Shown: positions 18,295 through 27,133, counted from the stretch's first letter. The stretch: DNA of 64,000 nucleotides from Flavobacterium aquiphilum (GCF_027111335.1 NZ_CP114288.1:2356001-2420000), one strand, 5' to 3'. Made by a program: numbers and translations. The notes: generated from the letters alone by a model not told the origin.

Positions 18295-19540
18295 AATTTA
18301 CATAGCGATAAGTTGTTTGATATTCAGTTTTTACGGAAGTAAAGCTCAAACGCTGACTTTGGATAATGTTTTGGGTATCATCAAAACAAATAATCCGCAA
18401 CTCAAAATGTATGAAGCCGATATTCAAAGTATGGATGCTCAGGCAAAAGGTGCCCGAAGTTGGATGGCGCCACAAGTAGAAACGGGTTTTTTTATGACAC
18501 CTTATGATTCAAAACTTTGGAAAGCCAACGAAATGGCACCCGGAATGGGTAATTATATGGTCGGGGTTACCCAAATGATACCCAACGCTTCAAAATTGAA
18601 TGCAAATGAAAATTTGATGAAAGCGATGTCATCGGTCGAAAGTGAAAATAAAAATTTCACTCTGAACCAATTAAATGCCTTGGCCAAAACCTATTATTAC
18701 GAAGGGATTATCATCAATAAAAAAATAAAAATAGCCAAAGACAATCTTTTGCTTCTCGATTATATGATAAAAAGTATGGAAATACGCTATCAGTATAATA
18801 TGGACAAATTGCCGTCTTATTATAAAGCCAAATCGCAATACGCTTCTTTACAGGGAATGATTGTTATGTTGGAAAATGATGCCACACAGCGAAAATATAT
18901 GCTGAATACTTTAATGGCTCGTGATAAAAAACAGGATTTTGAAATAGATTCCAATTATGAAATTAAGGATTTTAATCTTTTGGAAGCCGATTTGTCTTCG
19001 TATATAAATAACCGCAGTGACATTAAGGCTATCGAGAAAACCAAAGACATCAATTCCTTGAAAATCGAGGTGGAAAAGGCGGGAACTAGACCGGAATTTG
19101 GTGTAAAATATGACCATATGTTTGCTTTCGGAAATCAGCCACAGCAATTTTCGTTAATGGGAATGGTTACCATCCCGATGTTTTGGTCAACCAAAATGAA
19201 TAAGGCCAATATGGAAAGTTACCGCATTAAAAACGAAAGTTTGGATTGGCAAAAGCAAATGATCGCCAACGAAGCAAGCGGAATGATAAAAGGGATGAAT
19301 GCTGAATTTCTGAACTTGAAAAAGCAATATCAAATTTCACAGGACAATATTATCCCGGCCTTAAAACGAAATTACGATACGGCAATTTTGGCTTGGCAAA
19401 ACAATACCGGAGATTTATTTGTCGCGCTAGAAGCTTGGGAAGCTTTGAATATGTCTCAAATCGATGCTTTGGATAAATTAAAATCGATTTTAACGACGCA
19501 GGTAGAAATCGAAAAACAACTTGAAACCGAAAAATTATGA
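18281..19540 (+). CDS. TolC-family outer membrane channel of the CusA-type system
   Basis: A protein of 419 residues with a signal peptide ending FYGSKAQ. It begins TLTLDNVLGIIKTNNPQLKM and has the alpha-barrel helices and short strand segments of TolC proteins. It overlaps the end of the pump gene by 14 bp and the next gene by 4 bp (ATGA), so it is part of a tightly coupled operon. It forms the outer-membrane exit for the CusA-type pump. It is only distantly similar to the TolC-like protein at 10750, so each pump has its own channel. Confidence 0.9.
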   Translation: MLKSKIYIAISCLIFSFYGSKAQTLTLDNVLGIIKTNNPQLKMYEADIQSMDAQAKGARSWMAPQVETGFFMTPYDSKLWKANEMAPGMGNYMVGVTQMIPNASKLNANENLMKAMSSVESENKNFTLNQLNALAKTYYYEGIIINKKIKIAKDNLLLLDYMIKSMEIRYQYNMDKLPSYYKAKSQYASLQGMIVMLENDATQRKYMLNTLMARDKKQDFEIDSNYEIKDFNLLEADLSSYINNRSDIKAIEKTKDINSLKIEVEKAGTRPEFGVKYDHMFAFGNQPQQFSLMGMVTIPMFWSTKMNKANMESYRIKNESLDWQKQMIANEASGMIKGMNAEFLNLKKQYQISQDNIIPALKRNYDTAILAWQNNTGDLFVALEAWEALNMSQIDALDKLKSILTTQVEIEKQLETEKL

Positions 19541-20787
19541 ACCGATATTTAAAATTTGCAATATTATTTTTGGTGGTTGTTTCTATTGGAATTGGAACTT
19601 ATTTCTTTACCATAAAATCGAATAATCATTCGAAAATGGAGCATCAAAAGGAGGTTTACACTTGTTCGATGCATCCCCAAATTATAAAAGACAAACCGGG
19701 GAATTGCCCTATTTGCGGAATGACTTTGGTGAAAAAAATAACCGAAGACCATTCTGAAATAACCGATTCTATAGATAATCTTTTGAAACCCACAGATAAT
19801 TTTGTTGTTGGGAATTATAAAACTGCAATTGTAAGGGACACGGTTATAAACAGCGAAATCAGTTTGCCCGGAATTGTGGCTTACGATCCCAATTCGGCGG
19901 TGAATATAGCTGCGAGAATAAGCGGTAGAATCGAAAAAATGTATGTCAATTATAAGTACCAAAAAGTACTGAAAGGACAAAAAATATTTGAATTGTACAG
20001 CCCGGAATTATTGACTGAACAGCAAAATTTTATTTATTTGGTTTCCAATGACAATCAAAACACATCGATTATTAATTCGGCAAAAGAAAAATTGTTGCTC
20101 TATGGAATGACCAATAATCAGATAAATGCATTTGCTTCCGCCAAAAAAGTAAACCCAATAATTGCCATTTACAGTCCTGCTGACGGAATCATTATCGGAA
20201 CTGAAAAAATGACTGCTCCCGAAACTCCTTCAATGTCAAATGCAGGCAGTACTACAGAAGCTTTGGAAATAAAAGAAGGTAATTATATCAAAAAAGGGGA
20301 AGTCGTATTCAAGCTAATGAATACCGATAAGGTTTGGGGTGTTTTCAATATTTTGCAAGGATACAATGGTCTCATTAAAATCAATCAGTCTATTGATATT
20401 TCTTCAGAATTGGACGAAAAGAATAGTATTTATGCCAAAGTAAATTTTGTGGAAACACAATTAAACCCAACCGATAAAACCAATAAAATTAGAGTGTATT
20501 TGAATAATGCAAATCTAAAATTACCTATTGGTTCAAGGTTGCAAGGTGCTGTACAATTAAATTCCACAAAGGCAATTTGGTTAAGAAAGCAGTCTTTGGT
20601 TACTATTGGTGAGAAAAAAGTAGTTTTTGTAAAAATGAATAATGGTTTCAAAACAAAGGCGGTACAGACAGGGACTGAAATGGATGATTTTGTCCAAATT
20701 ATTAGGGGTATTTCTGTTGGCGATACCATTGCTCAAAATGCACAATATCTAATTGACAGCGAAAGCTTCATTAAAACCGAACAATGA
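19537..20787 (+). CDS. cusB: RND adaptor with heavy-metal-binding domain (CusB type), copy 1
   Basis: A protein of 416 residues with one N-terminal membrane segment (FAILFLVVVSIGIGTYFF), then a heavy-metal-binding domain YTCSMHPQIIKDKPGNCPIC with Cys, Met and His ligands at ~42-61. The rest is a membrane-fusion protein: ISLPGIVAYDPNSAVNIAAR, a helical hairpin and a barrel domain. CusB adaptors carry periplasmic copper or silver to CusA; the CSMHP...CPICGM motif supports that metal. It overlaps both neighbours by 4 bp. A second, related adaptor follows immediately, which is unusual. Confidence 0.88.
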   Translation: MNRYLKFAILFLVVVSIGIGTYFFTIKSNNHSKMEHQKEVYTCSMHPQIIKDKPGNCPICGMTLVKKITEDHSEITDSIDNLLKPTDNFVVGNYKTAIVRDTVINSEISLPGIVAYDPNSAVNIAARISGRIEKMYVNYKYQKVLKGQKIFELYSPELLTEQQNFIYLVSNDNQNTSIINSAKEKLLLYGMTNNQINAFASAKKVNPIIAIYSPADGIIIGTEKMTAPETPSMSNAGSTTEALEIKEGNYIKKGEVVFKLMNTDKVWGVFNILQGYNGLIKINQSIDISSELDEKNSIYAKVNFVETQLNPTDKTNKIRVYLNNANLKLPIGSRLQGAVQLNSTKAIWLRKQSLVTIGEKKVVFVKMNNGFKTKAVQTGTEMDDFVQIIRGISVGDTIAQNAQYLIDSESFIKTEQ

Positions 20788-22004
20788 TGAAAAAGATACA
20801 AAACTATTGTATGGTGCTGATAGTAATTTTGGCACTTATAGGCTGTAATTCCAAAAATAAGGAAAATCATAGTGGACATAAAATGACTGCCGAAGCAATT
20901 TTTTATAGCTGTTCTATGGATCCCGAAATAAAGCAGGACAAACCAGGAAAATGCCCCATTTGCCATATGACGTTAGTGCCAGTCAAAAAAAGTGATGAGA
21001 GTCTTAACGAAATAAAACTGAGCAAACAGCAAATTCGATTGGGGAATATCACTACTCAGGCAATTTCAGAAACCCGAAACAGTTTAGAACAAAATTACAC
21101 CGGAGTACTGACTATCAATCAGGACAAAGTCAATACACTTTCGGCAAGAGCGATGGGAAGGATTGAAAAGCTGTATTTTAAAACCATTGGGGAATATGTC
21201 AACAAAAATCAACCCGTATATTCTTTGTACAGCGAAGACATAGCCATTGCCAAACAGGATTATTTCACCGCTTATAAACAATTGGCTATGCCGGGTGATT
21301 TTGGTAAAAATGCCCAAAATATGCTCAAAGCCGCCAAGCAAAAATTATTGTTTTTTGGTTTGACCAATGCTCAGATTGAAAGTATCAAAACCAAAGCTGA
21401 GGTTTCTCCATATACCATTTTTTACAGCACATCCAGTGGCTATATTTCTGAAATAATCGCAACCGAAGGCAGTTATATGATGGAAGGTTCGGCAGTGATT
21501 AAATTAGCTAATTTGAATACTCTTTGGCTCGAAACTCAGGTAAACGTTAATTATGCCAAAAATGTGCATCTTGGGCAAAATGCCAAAATTACTTTTCCTG
21601 ATTTTCCGGATAAAACGATTAATGCAACCGTTTCTTTTATTAATCCTGAAATCAATCCAGATACCAGATTACTTCTAATTCGATTAGAAATTCCAAATCA
21701 GGGTTTACAGTTAAAACCCGGAATGCAGGCTTTTGCAAAATTAACCCAATCCAACCTAAAAGGACTTTTTATCCCGATTGACGCAGTAATAAGGGAAGAA
21801 AAAGCTTCTTATATTTGGGTAGAAAAAACTCCGGGCGTGTTTGAAAACGTGATGGTAGAAACAGGGGCGGAAATAAATGGTTTGATCGAAATCAAATCGG
21901 ATTTGGATAGTTCAAAGAAAGTTGTAGTGACGGGAGCTTATGCTGTTGACAGTGAGTATAAATTCCGAAAAGGAAGTGACCCAATGGCGGGAATGAAAAT
22001 GTAA
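20784..22004 (+). CDS. RND adaptor with heavy-metal-binding domain (CusB type), copy 2, lipoprotein
   Basis: A protein of 406 residues with lipobox LALIGC, a His/Met-containing linker, and the metal-binding module FYSCSMDPEIKQDKPGKCPI in which the usual Gly of CPICGM is replaced (CPICHM). The MFP body follows: NYTGVLTINQDKVNTLSARA, FYSTSSGYISEIIATEGSYM and VVVTGAYAVDSEYKF near the end. It differs from copy 1 in anchor type (lipid instead of helix) and in sequence. The two may form a mixed adaptor ring or act in turn on different metals. It is encoded in the same operon with an ATGA overlap. Confidence 0.88.
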   Translation: MMKKIQNYCMVLIVILALIGCNSKNKENHSGHKMTAEAIFYSCSMDPEIKQDKPGKCPICHMTLVPVKKSDESLNEIKLSKQQIRLGNITTQAISETRNSLEQNYTGVLTINQDKVNTLSARAMGRIEKLYFKTIGEYVNKNQPVYSLYSEDIAIAKQDYFTAYKQLAMPGDFGKNAQNMLKAAKQKLLFFGLTNAQIESIKTKAEVSPYTIFYSTSSGYISEIIATEGSYMMEGSAVIKLANLNTLWLETQVNVNYAKNVHLGQNAKITFPDFPDKTINATVSFINPEINPDTRLLLIRLEIPNQGLQLKPGMQAFAKLTQSNLKGLFIPIDAVIREEKASYIWVEKTPGVFENVMVETGAEINGLIEIKSDLDSSKKVVVTGAYAVDSEYKFRKGSDPMAGMKM

Positions 22005-22085
22005 TTTTAGAATATAAAAATCGAGCAACAGCGATACTGAAGACCGGTCAACAGCGGAACTGTCTGATAATTTAATATTTTTATT

Positions 22086-22562
22086 ATGAGAATTCAAAGA
22101 TTAATTTCGGCAAAAAAAGGATTACTATTGACTATGTTTTTGATGGTAATTTCGTTAAGTGTTAATGCACAAACTAAATCAAATTCCACCCCTGATGAAA
22201 AAATTTATATCAATAAAAAGGGTGAAATTTTCGATCACGGTTGGAATAAAATAGGATTTATTACCAAAGAAGATATTGTGAAAAATAATGAAGGAAAGAC
22301 TGTTTATTTTATTGACACAAACGGTAATGTTATTGATTCTAAAGGGAACAAGTTGGGTAAGGCTAAAAAGAATGGTTCGTATTACAATATTAAAGGCGAA
22401 AACGTACTTAATGTTGGAAAAACTGAAGGAGAAAAGTGCGAAATACTTGATCCGAAAGGCCATAATATGGGTAATGTACATCAAAATTATAAACTCCATG
22501 CCTGTGCGGCCCATTGCTTAATGTTGGAACAAAAGAACAATATGGAAAAGTCAAAAAAATAA
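22086..22562 (+). CDS. Exported protein of unknown function with repeated Asn/Asp-Gly units and HACAAHC tail
   Basis: A protein of 158 residues with a signal peptide (LLLTMFLMVISLSVNAQ). The mature part has about four short repeats, each a beta-strand then Asp/Asn-x-x-Gly (YINKKGEIFDHGW, YFIDTNGNVIDSKGN, YYNIKGENVLNVGK, EILDPKGHNMGNV). Near the C-terminus is the cluster HACAAHC at residues 138-144, a plausible metal site. It is the last gene of the copper-type efflux cluster and precedes the operon terminator. The family is not recognised; a periplasmic metal-binding accessory is inferred from context only. Confidence 0.7.
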   Translation: MRIQRLISAKKGLLLTMFLMVISLSVNAQTKSNSTPDEKIYINKKGEIFDHGWNKIGFITKEDIVKNNEGKTVYFIDTNGNVIDSKGNKLGKAKKNGSYYNIKGENVLNVGKTEGEKCEILDPKGHNMGNVHQNYKLHACAAHCLMLEQKNNMEKSKK

Positions 22563-22568
22563 TTATTT

Positions 22569-22601
22569 AACAAATGGTTCGTGTAAAGCGAACCATTTGT
22601 T
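22569..22601 (+). terminator. Terminator of the second efflux operon
   Basis: A perfect 13-bp stem (AACAAATGGTTCG / CGAACCATTTGTT) with a 7-base loop and a following T run, 7 bp after the stop codon. Confidence 0.9.
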
Positions 22602-22768
22602 TTTATGATATGCTTGGATTTTCAATAGGACAGCAAAGCTAAAGTTCCGTTTATCAAAAGGATTATTTATAGCAAAAACGCGAATATAAATTCGAAAAGA
22701 AAACAATCCGATGGCAGAAATAAAGCTATATTTATGGAAATCAATTTTAAACAACAACATAAATTTAA

Positions 22769-24019
22769 ATGGATAATTTTACTCAAATTATAAAGCAATA
22801 TAAAAATGATAAAGAGAGTGTTTACAATACTTGGTTTGTTGATAATGATCAAAGATTAAAAGCATTCCGTACTATACGACGGGGTGTTTTGCAGGTTATT
22901 GAAGACATAAAAAATAAAAACTTTCCAAACGATTTTAAAGATAGCAGTTTGGAGTTTGTATTGAATTGTATTGCAGAACAGAAACAGGTTTTTGTTGGTG
23001 TAGCACATCCTTTTTATTGGAAACCCAAATTGCGTATTCCGGATATTTACGAAAACTTAAACAATAAAATTGCTTTTGGCCAATTTCTTGAAAATTGTAT
23101 CAATGCAAAAACGGAAGAACAAGTTGTAAAAGAGATTGTAAAACTTGATATGCTGAAAATAAAAGGACTTGGTCCAGCAGTGGCAAGTATTTTATATTTT
23201 ATTCATCCCACTTGGTTTCCTCCTTTTAATACCGCCATCCTAAACGGATTTAATTTTTTGTTCAAAGACAAAAAGAAATTGGGAAGTTGGACAGAGTATT
23301 TAAAAATCCGTGCAACGCTTATCGAAACAAACGGTACATATAAAACCGAATTGTCTAATGATTTAGGAGCTATTGCAGGACTTTGTTTTGAAATTGGGAC
23401 ACAAAAAATGTTAATTGGCAATGATGAATATTTAAGTGAAAATGAACGTAATAAGTTTGAAAAAAATATCGTAAAACGTCAAAAAGAAATTCAGGAAGAA
23501 AAGCAGGAAGAAAACTTGCATAGTGAAATGCAATACCATTTATTAAAAATTGGAGCTTCTTTAGGTTTTGACGTTACACCGGCAAGCAATGATAAAAAGA
23601 AATCCTTTAATGGTCAAAGCTTTTCGTTTATTTCATTGAATAAATTTCCCGAATTGCCCTGTGATAAAGAAACACAAAATACCATTAAACTTATTGATGT
23701 GCTTTGGTTTGAAAAAGGGACAAATAATATTATTGGCGCATTTGAAGTAGAGAAAAGTACCAGTATTTATTCAGGTATTTTACGTCTTTCGGATTTGTAT
23801 TTTAGTATCTCTGATGGCGATGAAGTCTTTTATATTATCATTCCTGATAGTCGGGAAAAAGATGTCATTCAGCAACTAAACAGACCTGCGATTAAAAATT
23901 CAAAAATGATTATTAAGTACATTTTGTTTTCAGAATTAAGAGCCAATTGTGATGCCATTTGCAAATTTGGATCTGACCATTCGATAATGGAAAAAATAGC
24001 AAAGACAACCTTTCAATAA
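22769..24019 (+). CDS. Unrecognised protein with HhH-like segment and nuclease-like C-terminus
   Basis: A soluble protein of 416 residues. The N-terminal half is helical and contains DMLKIKGLGPAVASILYFIH (residues ~126-147), which resembles a helix-hairpin-helix DNA-contact element as in DNA glycosylases. A charged coiled stretch (residues ~225-255, rich in Glu/Lys/Gln) separates it from a C-terminal alpha/beta domain with KLIDVLWF and IGAFEVEKSTSIYSG followed by LRLSDLYF. The Asp...Glu-x-Glu-Lys layout recalls PD-(D/E)xK-type nucleases, and similar EVE-x-(S/T) motifs occur in C-terminal domains of uncharacterised defence-like proteins. It is a single gene between a terminator and a repeat-rich spacer. 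No methyltransferase is adjacent. The function is open. Confidence 0.6.
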   Translation: MDNFTQIIKQYKNDKESVYNTWFVDNDQRLKAFRTIRRGVLQVIEDIKNKNFPNDFKDSSLEFVLNCIAEQKQVFVGVAHPFYWKPKLRIPDIYENLNNKIAFGQFLENCINAKTEEQVVKEIVKLDMLKIKGLGPAVASILYFIHPTWFPPFNTAILNGFNFLFKDKKKLGSWTEYLKIRATLIETNGTYKTELSNDLGAIAGLCFEIGTQKMLIGNDEYLSENERNKFEKNIVKRQKEIQEEKQEENLHSEMQYHLLKIGASLGFDVTPASNDKKKSFNGQSFSFISLNKFPELPCDKETQNTIKLIDVLWFEKGTNNIIGAFEVEKSTSIYSGILRLSDLYFSISDGDEVFYIIIPDSREKDVIQQLNRPAIKNSKMIIKYILFSELRANCDAICKFGSDHSIMEKIAKTTFQ

Positions 24020-24368
24020 TTTGTTAAATTAATTTTGGTACTAAAAAACCGAGAGTGTCCCAAATTTTGGATGTGGTTTAAATAACCTGTTGAGAAGGAT
24101 TATTTTTAACCACATAGAAGCATAGATTTTTTATGATTAAAAAGAGTTTGATAGGCGTTTTACTTTTCATATAGTTAATCTATGTGAAAAAATAGTGTTA
24201 TTTTCTATCTATTCTTTAGTGATTAGTTACAAATCTATGTGTCTATGTGTTTCATTTTTTTATTTAATTTGAATTTCATCCAACGGGTTTTAAAAAGTTA
24301 AATTTTAACTTTTTTTTGTAGTAATCCATACCGAATCTCCTTAATTTCGTTCCTCTTAAAAATCATAC
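24020..24368. repeat. Repeat-rich spacer with inverted CACATAGA...CATAGATTTT pair
   Basis: Arms at 24108-24132 (AACCACATAGAAGCATAGAT) and 24229-24256 (an imperfect reverse complement built on ATCTATGTGTCTATGTGT) enclose ~95 bp of AT-rich DNA. This is another dispersed intergenic repeat organised as an inverted pair. A terminator-like hairpin follows at 24292-24314. Confidence 0.65.
24292..24314. terminator. Terminator-like hairpin, AAAAAGTTAA / TTAACTTTTT
   Basis: A perfect 10-bp, AT-rich stem with a 3-base loop and a T run. It lies 273 bp after the previous stop codon, so a role in isolating the bshA transcription unit is more likely than ending the upstream gene. Confidence 0.5.
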
Positions 24369-24467
24369 ATGAAATCGACAATAAGAAGAAGTTTGCGAAT
24401 GCAAACATCTTTAAATAAAAAGGAGATTACATATATGACCTATAATAAATATTTTTCCCATATATGA
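24369..24467 (+). CDS. Small basic ORF (32 codons) overlapping the bshA start
   Basis: ATG 24369 opens a 32-codon frame, MKSTIRRSLRMQTSLNKKEI followed by TYMTYNKYFSHI, that ends in TGA overlapping the bshA ATG (ATGA, 24464-24467). A stop lies in frame 12 bp upstream, so it is self-contained. The overlap suggests translational coupling to bshA. It is strongly basic, with no signal peptide. Whether it is translated is not known; no homologue is recalled with confidence. Confidence 0.4.
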   Translation: MKSTIRRSLRMQTSLNKKEITYMTYNKYFSHI

Positions 24468-25597
24468 AAATAGCAATTGTTTGTTATCCTACATTCGGCG
24501 GAAGTGGTGTAGTTGCTACAGAATTAGGTCTCGAATTAGCAAGAAGAGGACACGAAATCCATTTTATAACTTACAGTCAGCCTGTACGCTTAGCATTGTT
24601 AAATCCAAATGTGCACTACCACGAAGTAATCGTTCCCGAATATCCTTTATTTCATTTTCAGCCTTATGAATTGGCACTTTCCAGCAAATTGGTCGATATG
24701 GTCAAATTGCATAAAATTGAGCTTTTGCACGTGCATTATGCCATTCCTCATGCCTATGCGGGTTATATGGCCAAGCAAATGCTTAAAGACGAAGGAATCG
24801 ATATCCCGATGGTAACAACGCTTCACGGAACTGATATCACGTTGGTTGGAAATCATCCTTTTTATAAACCTGCCGTAACTTTTAGCATCAATAAATCAGA
24901 TTATGTGACTTCGGTTTCCCAAAGTCTGAAAGATGATACGCTGAAATTATTTAACATAAAAAATGAGATTCAGGTGATTCCTAATTTCATTGAATTGGAC
25001 AAAAGCGATTATGAACCTACGGTTCCCTGTCAACGTTCGGTTATGGCTAATAAAGAGGAGAGAATAATTACGCACATCAGTAATTTTAGAAAAGTAAAGC
25101 GTATTCCGGATATCATTAAAATATTCTATAAAATTCAGAAAAAAATTCCAGCCAAATTAATGATGGTAGGTGATGGCCCCGAAAAGGAAAAGGCTGAAAA
25201 AATGTGCCGTAAATTTGGTATCCAGGATAAAGTGATATTTTTTGGAAACAGTAATGAAATTGACCGAATTTTATGCCTTACCGATTTATTTCTTTTGCCG
25301 TCGGAGACAGAGAGTTTTGGGTTGGCGGCACTTGAGGCAATGGCCTGTGGAGTTCCGGTAATTTCAAGTAATTCGGGAGGTTTGCCTGAGGTTAATCTTG
25401 ATGGAGTTTCCGGTTATCTGAGTGATGTAGGTGAAGTTGAGGAAATGGCTGAGAATGCTCTGAAAATCTTAAAAGAAGATGAGGTTCTTGCCAAATTTAA
25501 AAAGAATGCCTTGCATGTAGCCGAAAATTTCGATATCAAAAATATTCTGCCTTTATACGAAGATTTATACCTCAAGGCGATTAATAAATACAAATAG
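24464..25597 (+). CDS. bshA: N-acetyl-alpha-D-glucosaminyl L-malate synthase BshA
   Basis: A GT4 glycosyltransferase of 377 residues, the standard BshA length. The N-terminus MKIAIVCYPTFGGSGVVATE is characteristic of BshA, and the C-terminal nucleotide-sugar site reads ETESFGLAALEAMACGVPVI, including the GT4 E-x7-E motif. It joins GlcNAc from UDP-GlcNAc to L-malate, the first step of bacillithiol synthesis in the cytoplasm. Bacillithiol is the main low-molecular-weight thiol in Bacteroidota that lack glutathione. A small ORF overlaps its start. The other bsh genes are not in this window. Confidence 0.94.
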   Translation: MKIAIVCYPTFGGSGVVATELGLELARRGHEIHFITYSQPVRLALLNPNVHYHEVIVPEYPLFHFQPYELALSSKLVDMVKLHKIELLHVHYAIPHAYAGYMAKQMLKDEGIDIPMVTTLHGTDITLVGNHPFYKPAVTFSINKSDYVTSVSQSLKDDTLKLFNIKNEIQVIPNFIELDKSDYEPTVPCQRSVMANKEERIITHISNFRKVKRIPDIIKIFYKIQKKIPAKLMMVGDGPEKEKAEKMCRKFGIQDKVIFFGNSNEIDRILCLTDLFLLPSETESFGLAALEAMACGVPVISSNSGGLPEVNLDGVSGYLSDVGEVEEMAENALKILKEDEVLAKFKKNALHVAENFDIKNILPLYEDLYLKAINKYK

Positions 25598-25830
25598 TAG
25601 CAATTCGATTGCTGATTTTTGGAGCAGAAACATAAGGAATTTTTGTAAATATGGGTCCCGTTTTTCGTTTCAATTCCCGATCAAGAAAAACTACGACAAA
25701 AATGCCTTGTTTTTCTAAATCGGGAGATTTCCACTTCAACCGGGGCTAATGGCAAGCAATTGTGATTTTTTGGAATCAATTTTAAATTAGTTTCAATCAT
25801 AGTCAACGGTTTCAACCGTTGGAAGTAATT
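25598..25830. repeat. Palindrome-rich intergenic element
   Basis: Imperfect hairpin arms at 25675-25691 (TCCCGATCAAGAAAAAC) and 25709-25725, and a perfect 8-bp palindrome CAACGGTT-TC-AACCGTTG at 25804-25821. No coding frame is convincing. It looks like a composite of dispersed repeat units between bshA and aroC. Confidence 0.5.
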
Positions 25831-25833
25831 ATC

Positions 25834-25873
25834 AAAAATCCATCTTTTAAGCATTTGCAAAAGATGGATTTTT
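25834..25873 (+). terminator. Strong terminator, 15-bp stem
   Basis: AAAAATCCATCTTTT pairs perfectly with AAAAGATGGATTTTT around a 10-base loop, ending in T6. It is 237 bp past bshA and separates it from aroC. Confidence 0.85.
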
Positions 25874-25983
25874 TGTTTTAATTGTTCTGTTTTAAGTGAA
25901 TAAAAATACGATTTGTATCGATTTTCAAGTGAATTATTGTGAAATATTACCAGTTTATAATTTTTAGTTTAATTCATAAAACT

Positions 25984-25991
25984 TACATTTG
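25984..25991 (+). promoter_or_regulatory. Flavobacterial -7 box TACATTTG of aroC
   Basis: An exact TAnnTTTG match 17 bp before the aroC ATG and downstream of a terminator. The -33 TTG is not evident. Confidence 0.55.
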
Positions 25992-26008
25992 CGGAAAACT
26001 TTAAAACA

Positions 26009-27067
26009 ATGGCAGGAAATAGTTACGGAACACTATATAGAATAACAACTTTTGGAGAATCACACGGTGAAGCACTAGGCGGAATCATTGATGGTTGTCC
26101 TGCAGGAATCCAACTTGATTTTGATGCAATTCAATTGGAAATGTCAAGAAGAAAGCCTGGTCAATCTGCGATAGTTACCCAAAGAAAAGAACCGGACGAT
26201 GTTCAGTTTTTATCGGGGATTTTTGAAGGAAAAACTACAGGAACACCAATCGGATTCATCATTCCAAATACCAATCAAAAATCAGACGATTATTCCCATA
26301 TCAAAGACAATTACAGACCAAGTCATGCCGATTACGTATATGAAAAAAAATACGGAGTCCGCGATTATAGAGGAGGAGGTCGTAGTTCGGCGCGTGAAAC
26401 AGCGAGTAGAGTAGTGGCAGGTGCAATTGCCAAGCAAATGCTTCCTGAAATAAAAATCAATGCATACGTTTCTTCGGTAGGACCAATTTTTCTCGATAAA
26501 CCATACGAAGAATTGGATTTTTCTAAAATCGAAAGTAATCCTGTTCGTTGTCCTGATGAAGTAGCTGCAGCAGAAATGGAAGAATATATTCGCCAAATCC
26601 GTAAAGAAGGGGATACTGTTGGAGGAACGGTTAACTGTGTTATCCAAAATGTGCCAATTGGTCTGGGAGAGCCGGTATTTGATAAATTACACGCCGAATT
26701 AGGTAAAGCAATGCTGTCAATCAATGCTGTAAAAGGATTTGAATTTGGAAGCGGGTTTGAAGGTGTAAAGATGAAAGGAAGCGAACATAATGATTTATAT
26801 AATCCTGACGGAACTACACAAACCAATCGTTCAGGAGGAATTCAAGGAGGAATCAGTAATGGAATGGATATTTATTTCCGTGTGGCTTTCAAGCCGGTTG
26901 CAACATTAATGCAAAAACAAGAATCATTAGATAATCAAGGAAATATCACCGAAATGACAGGAAAAGGACGTCACGATCCATGTGTTGTCCCTCGTGCAGT
27001 GCCTATCGTTGAAGCCATGGCTGCTATTGTTTTGGCCGATTTTTATCTTTTGAATAAAACCTATTAA
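26009..27067 (+). CDS. aroC: Chorismate synthase
   Basis: A protein of 352 residues, full length for AroC. The family signatures are visible: [20 protein letters not shown] at the N-terminus, then [19 protein letters not shown], the FMN-binding stretch [17 protein letters not shown] and [16 protein letters not shown] near the end. The enzyme converts 5-enolpyruvylshikimate-3-phosphate to chorismate with reduced FMN, the last common step of aromatic amino acid synthesis. It stands alone between terminator-like hairpins with its own -7 box. No other shikimate gene is nearby. Confidence 0.96.
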   Translation: MAGNSYGTLYRITTFGESHGEALGGIIDGCPAGIQLDFDAIQLEMSRRKPGQSAIVTQRKEPDDVQFLSGIFEGKTTGTPIGFIIPNTNQKSDDYSHIKDNYRPSHADYVYEKKYGVRDYRGGGRSSARETASRVVAGAIAKQMLPEIKINAYVSSVGPIFLDKPYEELDFSKIESNPVRCPDEVAAAEMEEYIRQIRKEGDTVGGTVNCVIQNVPIGLGEPVFDKLHAELGKAMLSINAVKGFEFGSGFEGVKMKGSEHNDLYNPDGTTQTNRSGGIQGGISNGMDIYFRVAFKPVATLMQKQESLDNQGNITEMTGKGRHDPCVVPRAVPIVEAMAAIVLADFYLLNKTY

Positions 27068-27082
27068 TAATTGCAAAACCCG

Positions 27083-27111
27083 CTCAGTATTTTAACGAGC
27101 TAAATACTGAG
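27083..27111 (+). terminator. Hairpin between aroC and the symporter gene
   Basis: A perfect 10-bp stem (CTCAGTATTT / AAATACTGAG) with a 9-base loop, 16 bp after aroC. The T run is weak, so termination may be partial. Confidence 0.55.
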
Positions 27112-27133
27112 ATTTAACCTTGAAATCTATTAA

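Noticed and set aside
25804..25821. CAACGGTT-TC-AACCGTTG as an operator of aroC
   Set aside because: It lies upstream of a strong terminator that separates it from aroC and looks like a dispersed repeat.
26365..26826. Antisense frame of 153 codons inside aroC
   Set aside because: It lies entirely within a conserved gene and has low-complexity, Ser/Pro-rich composition typical of shadow frames.
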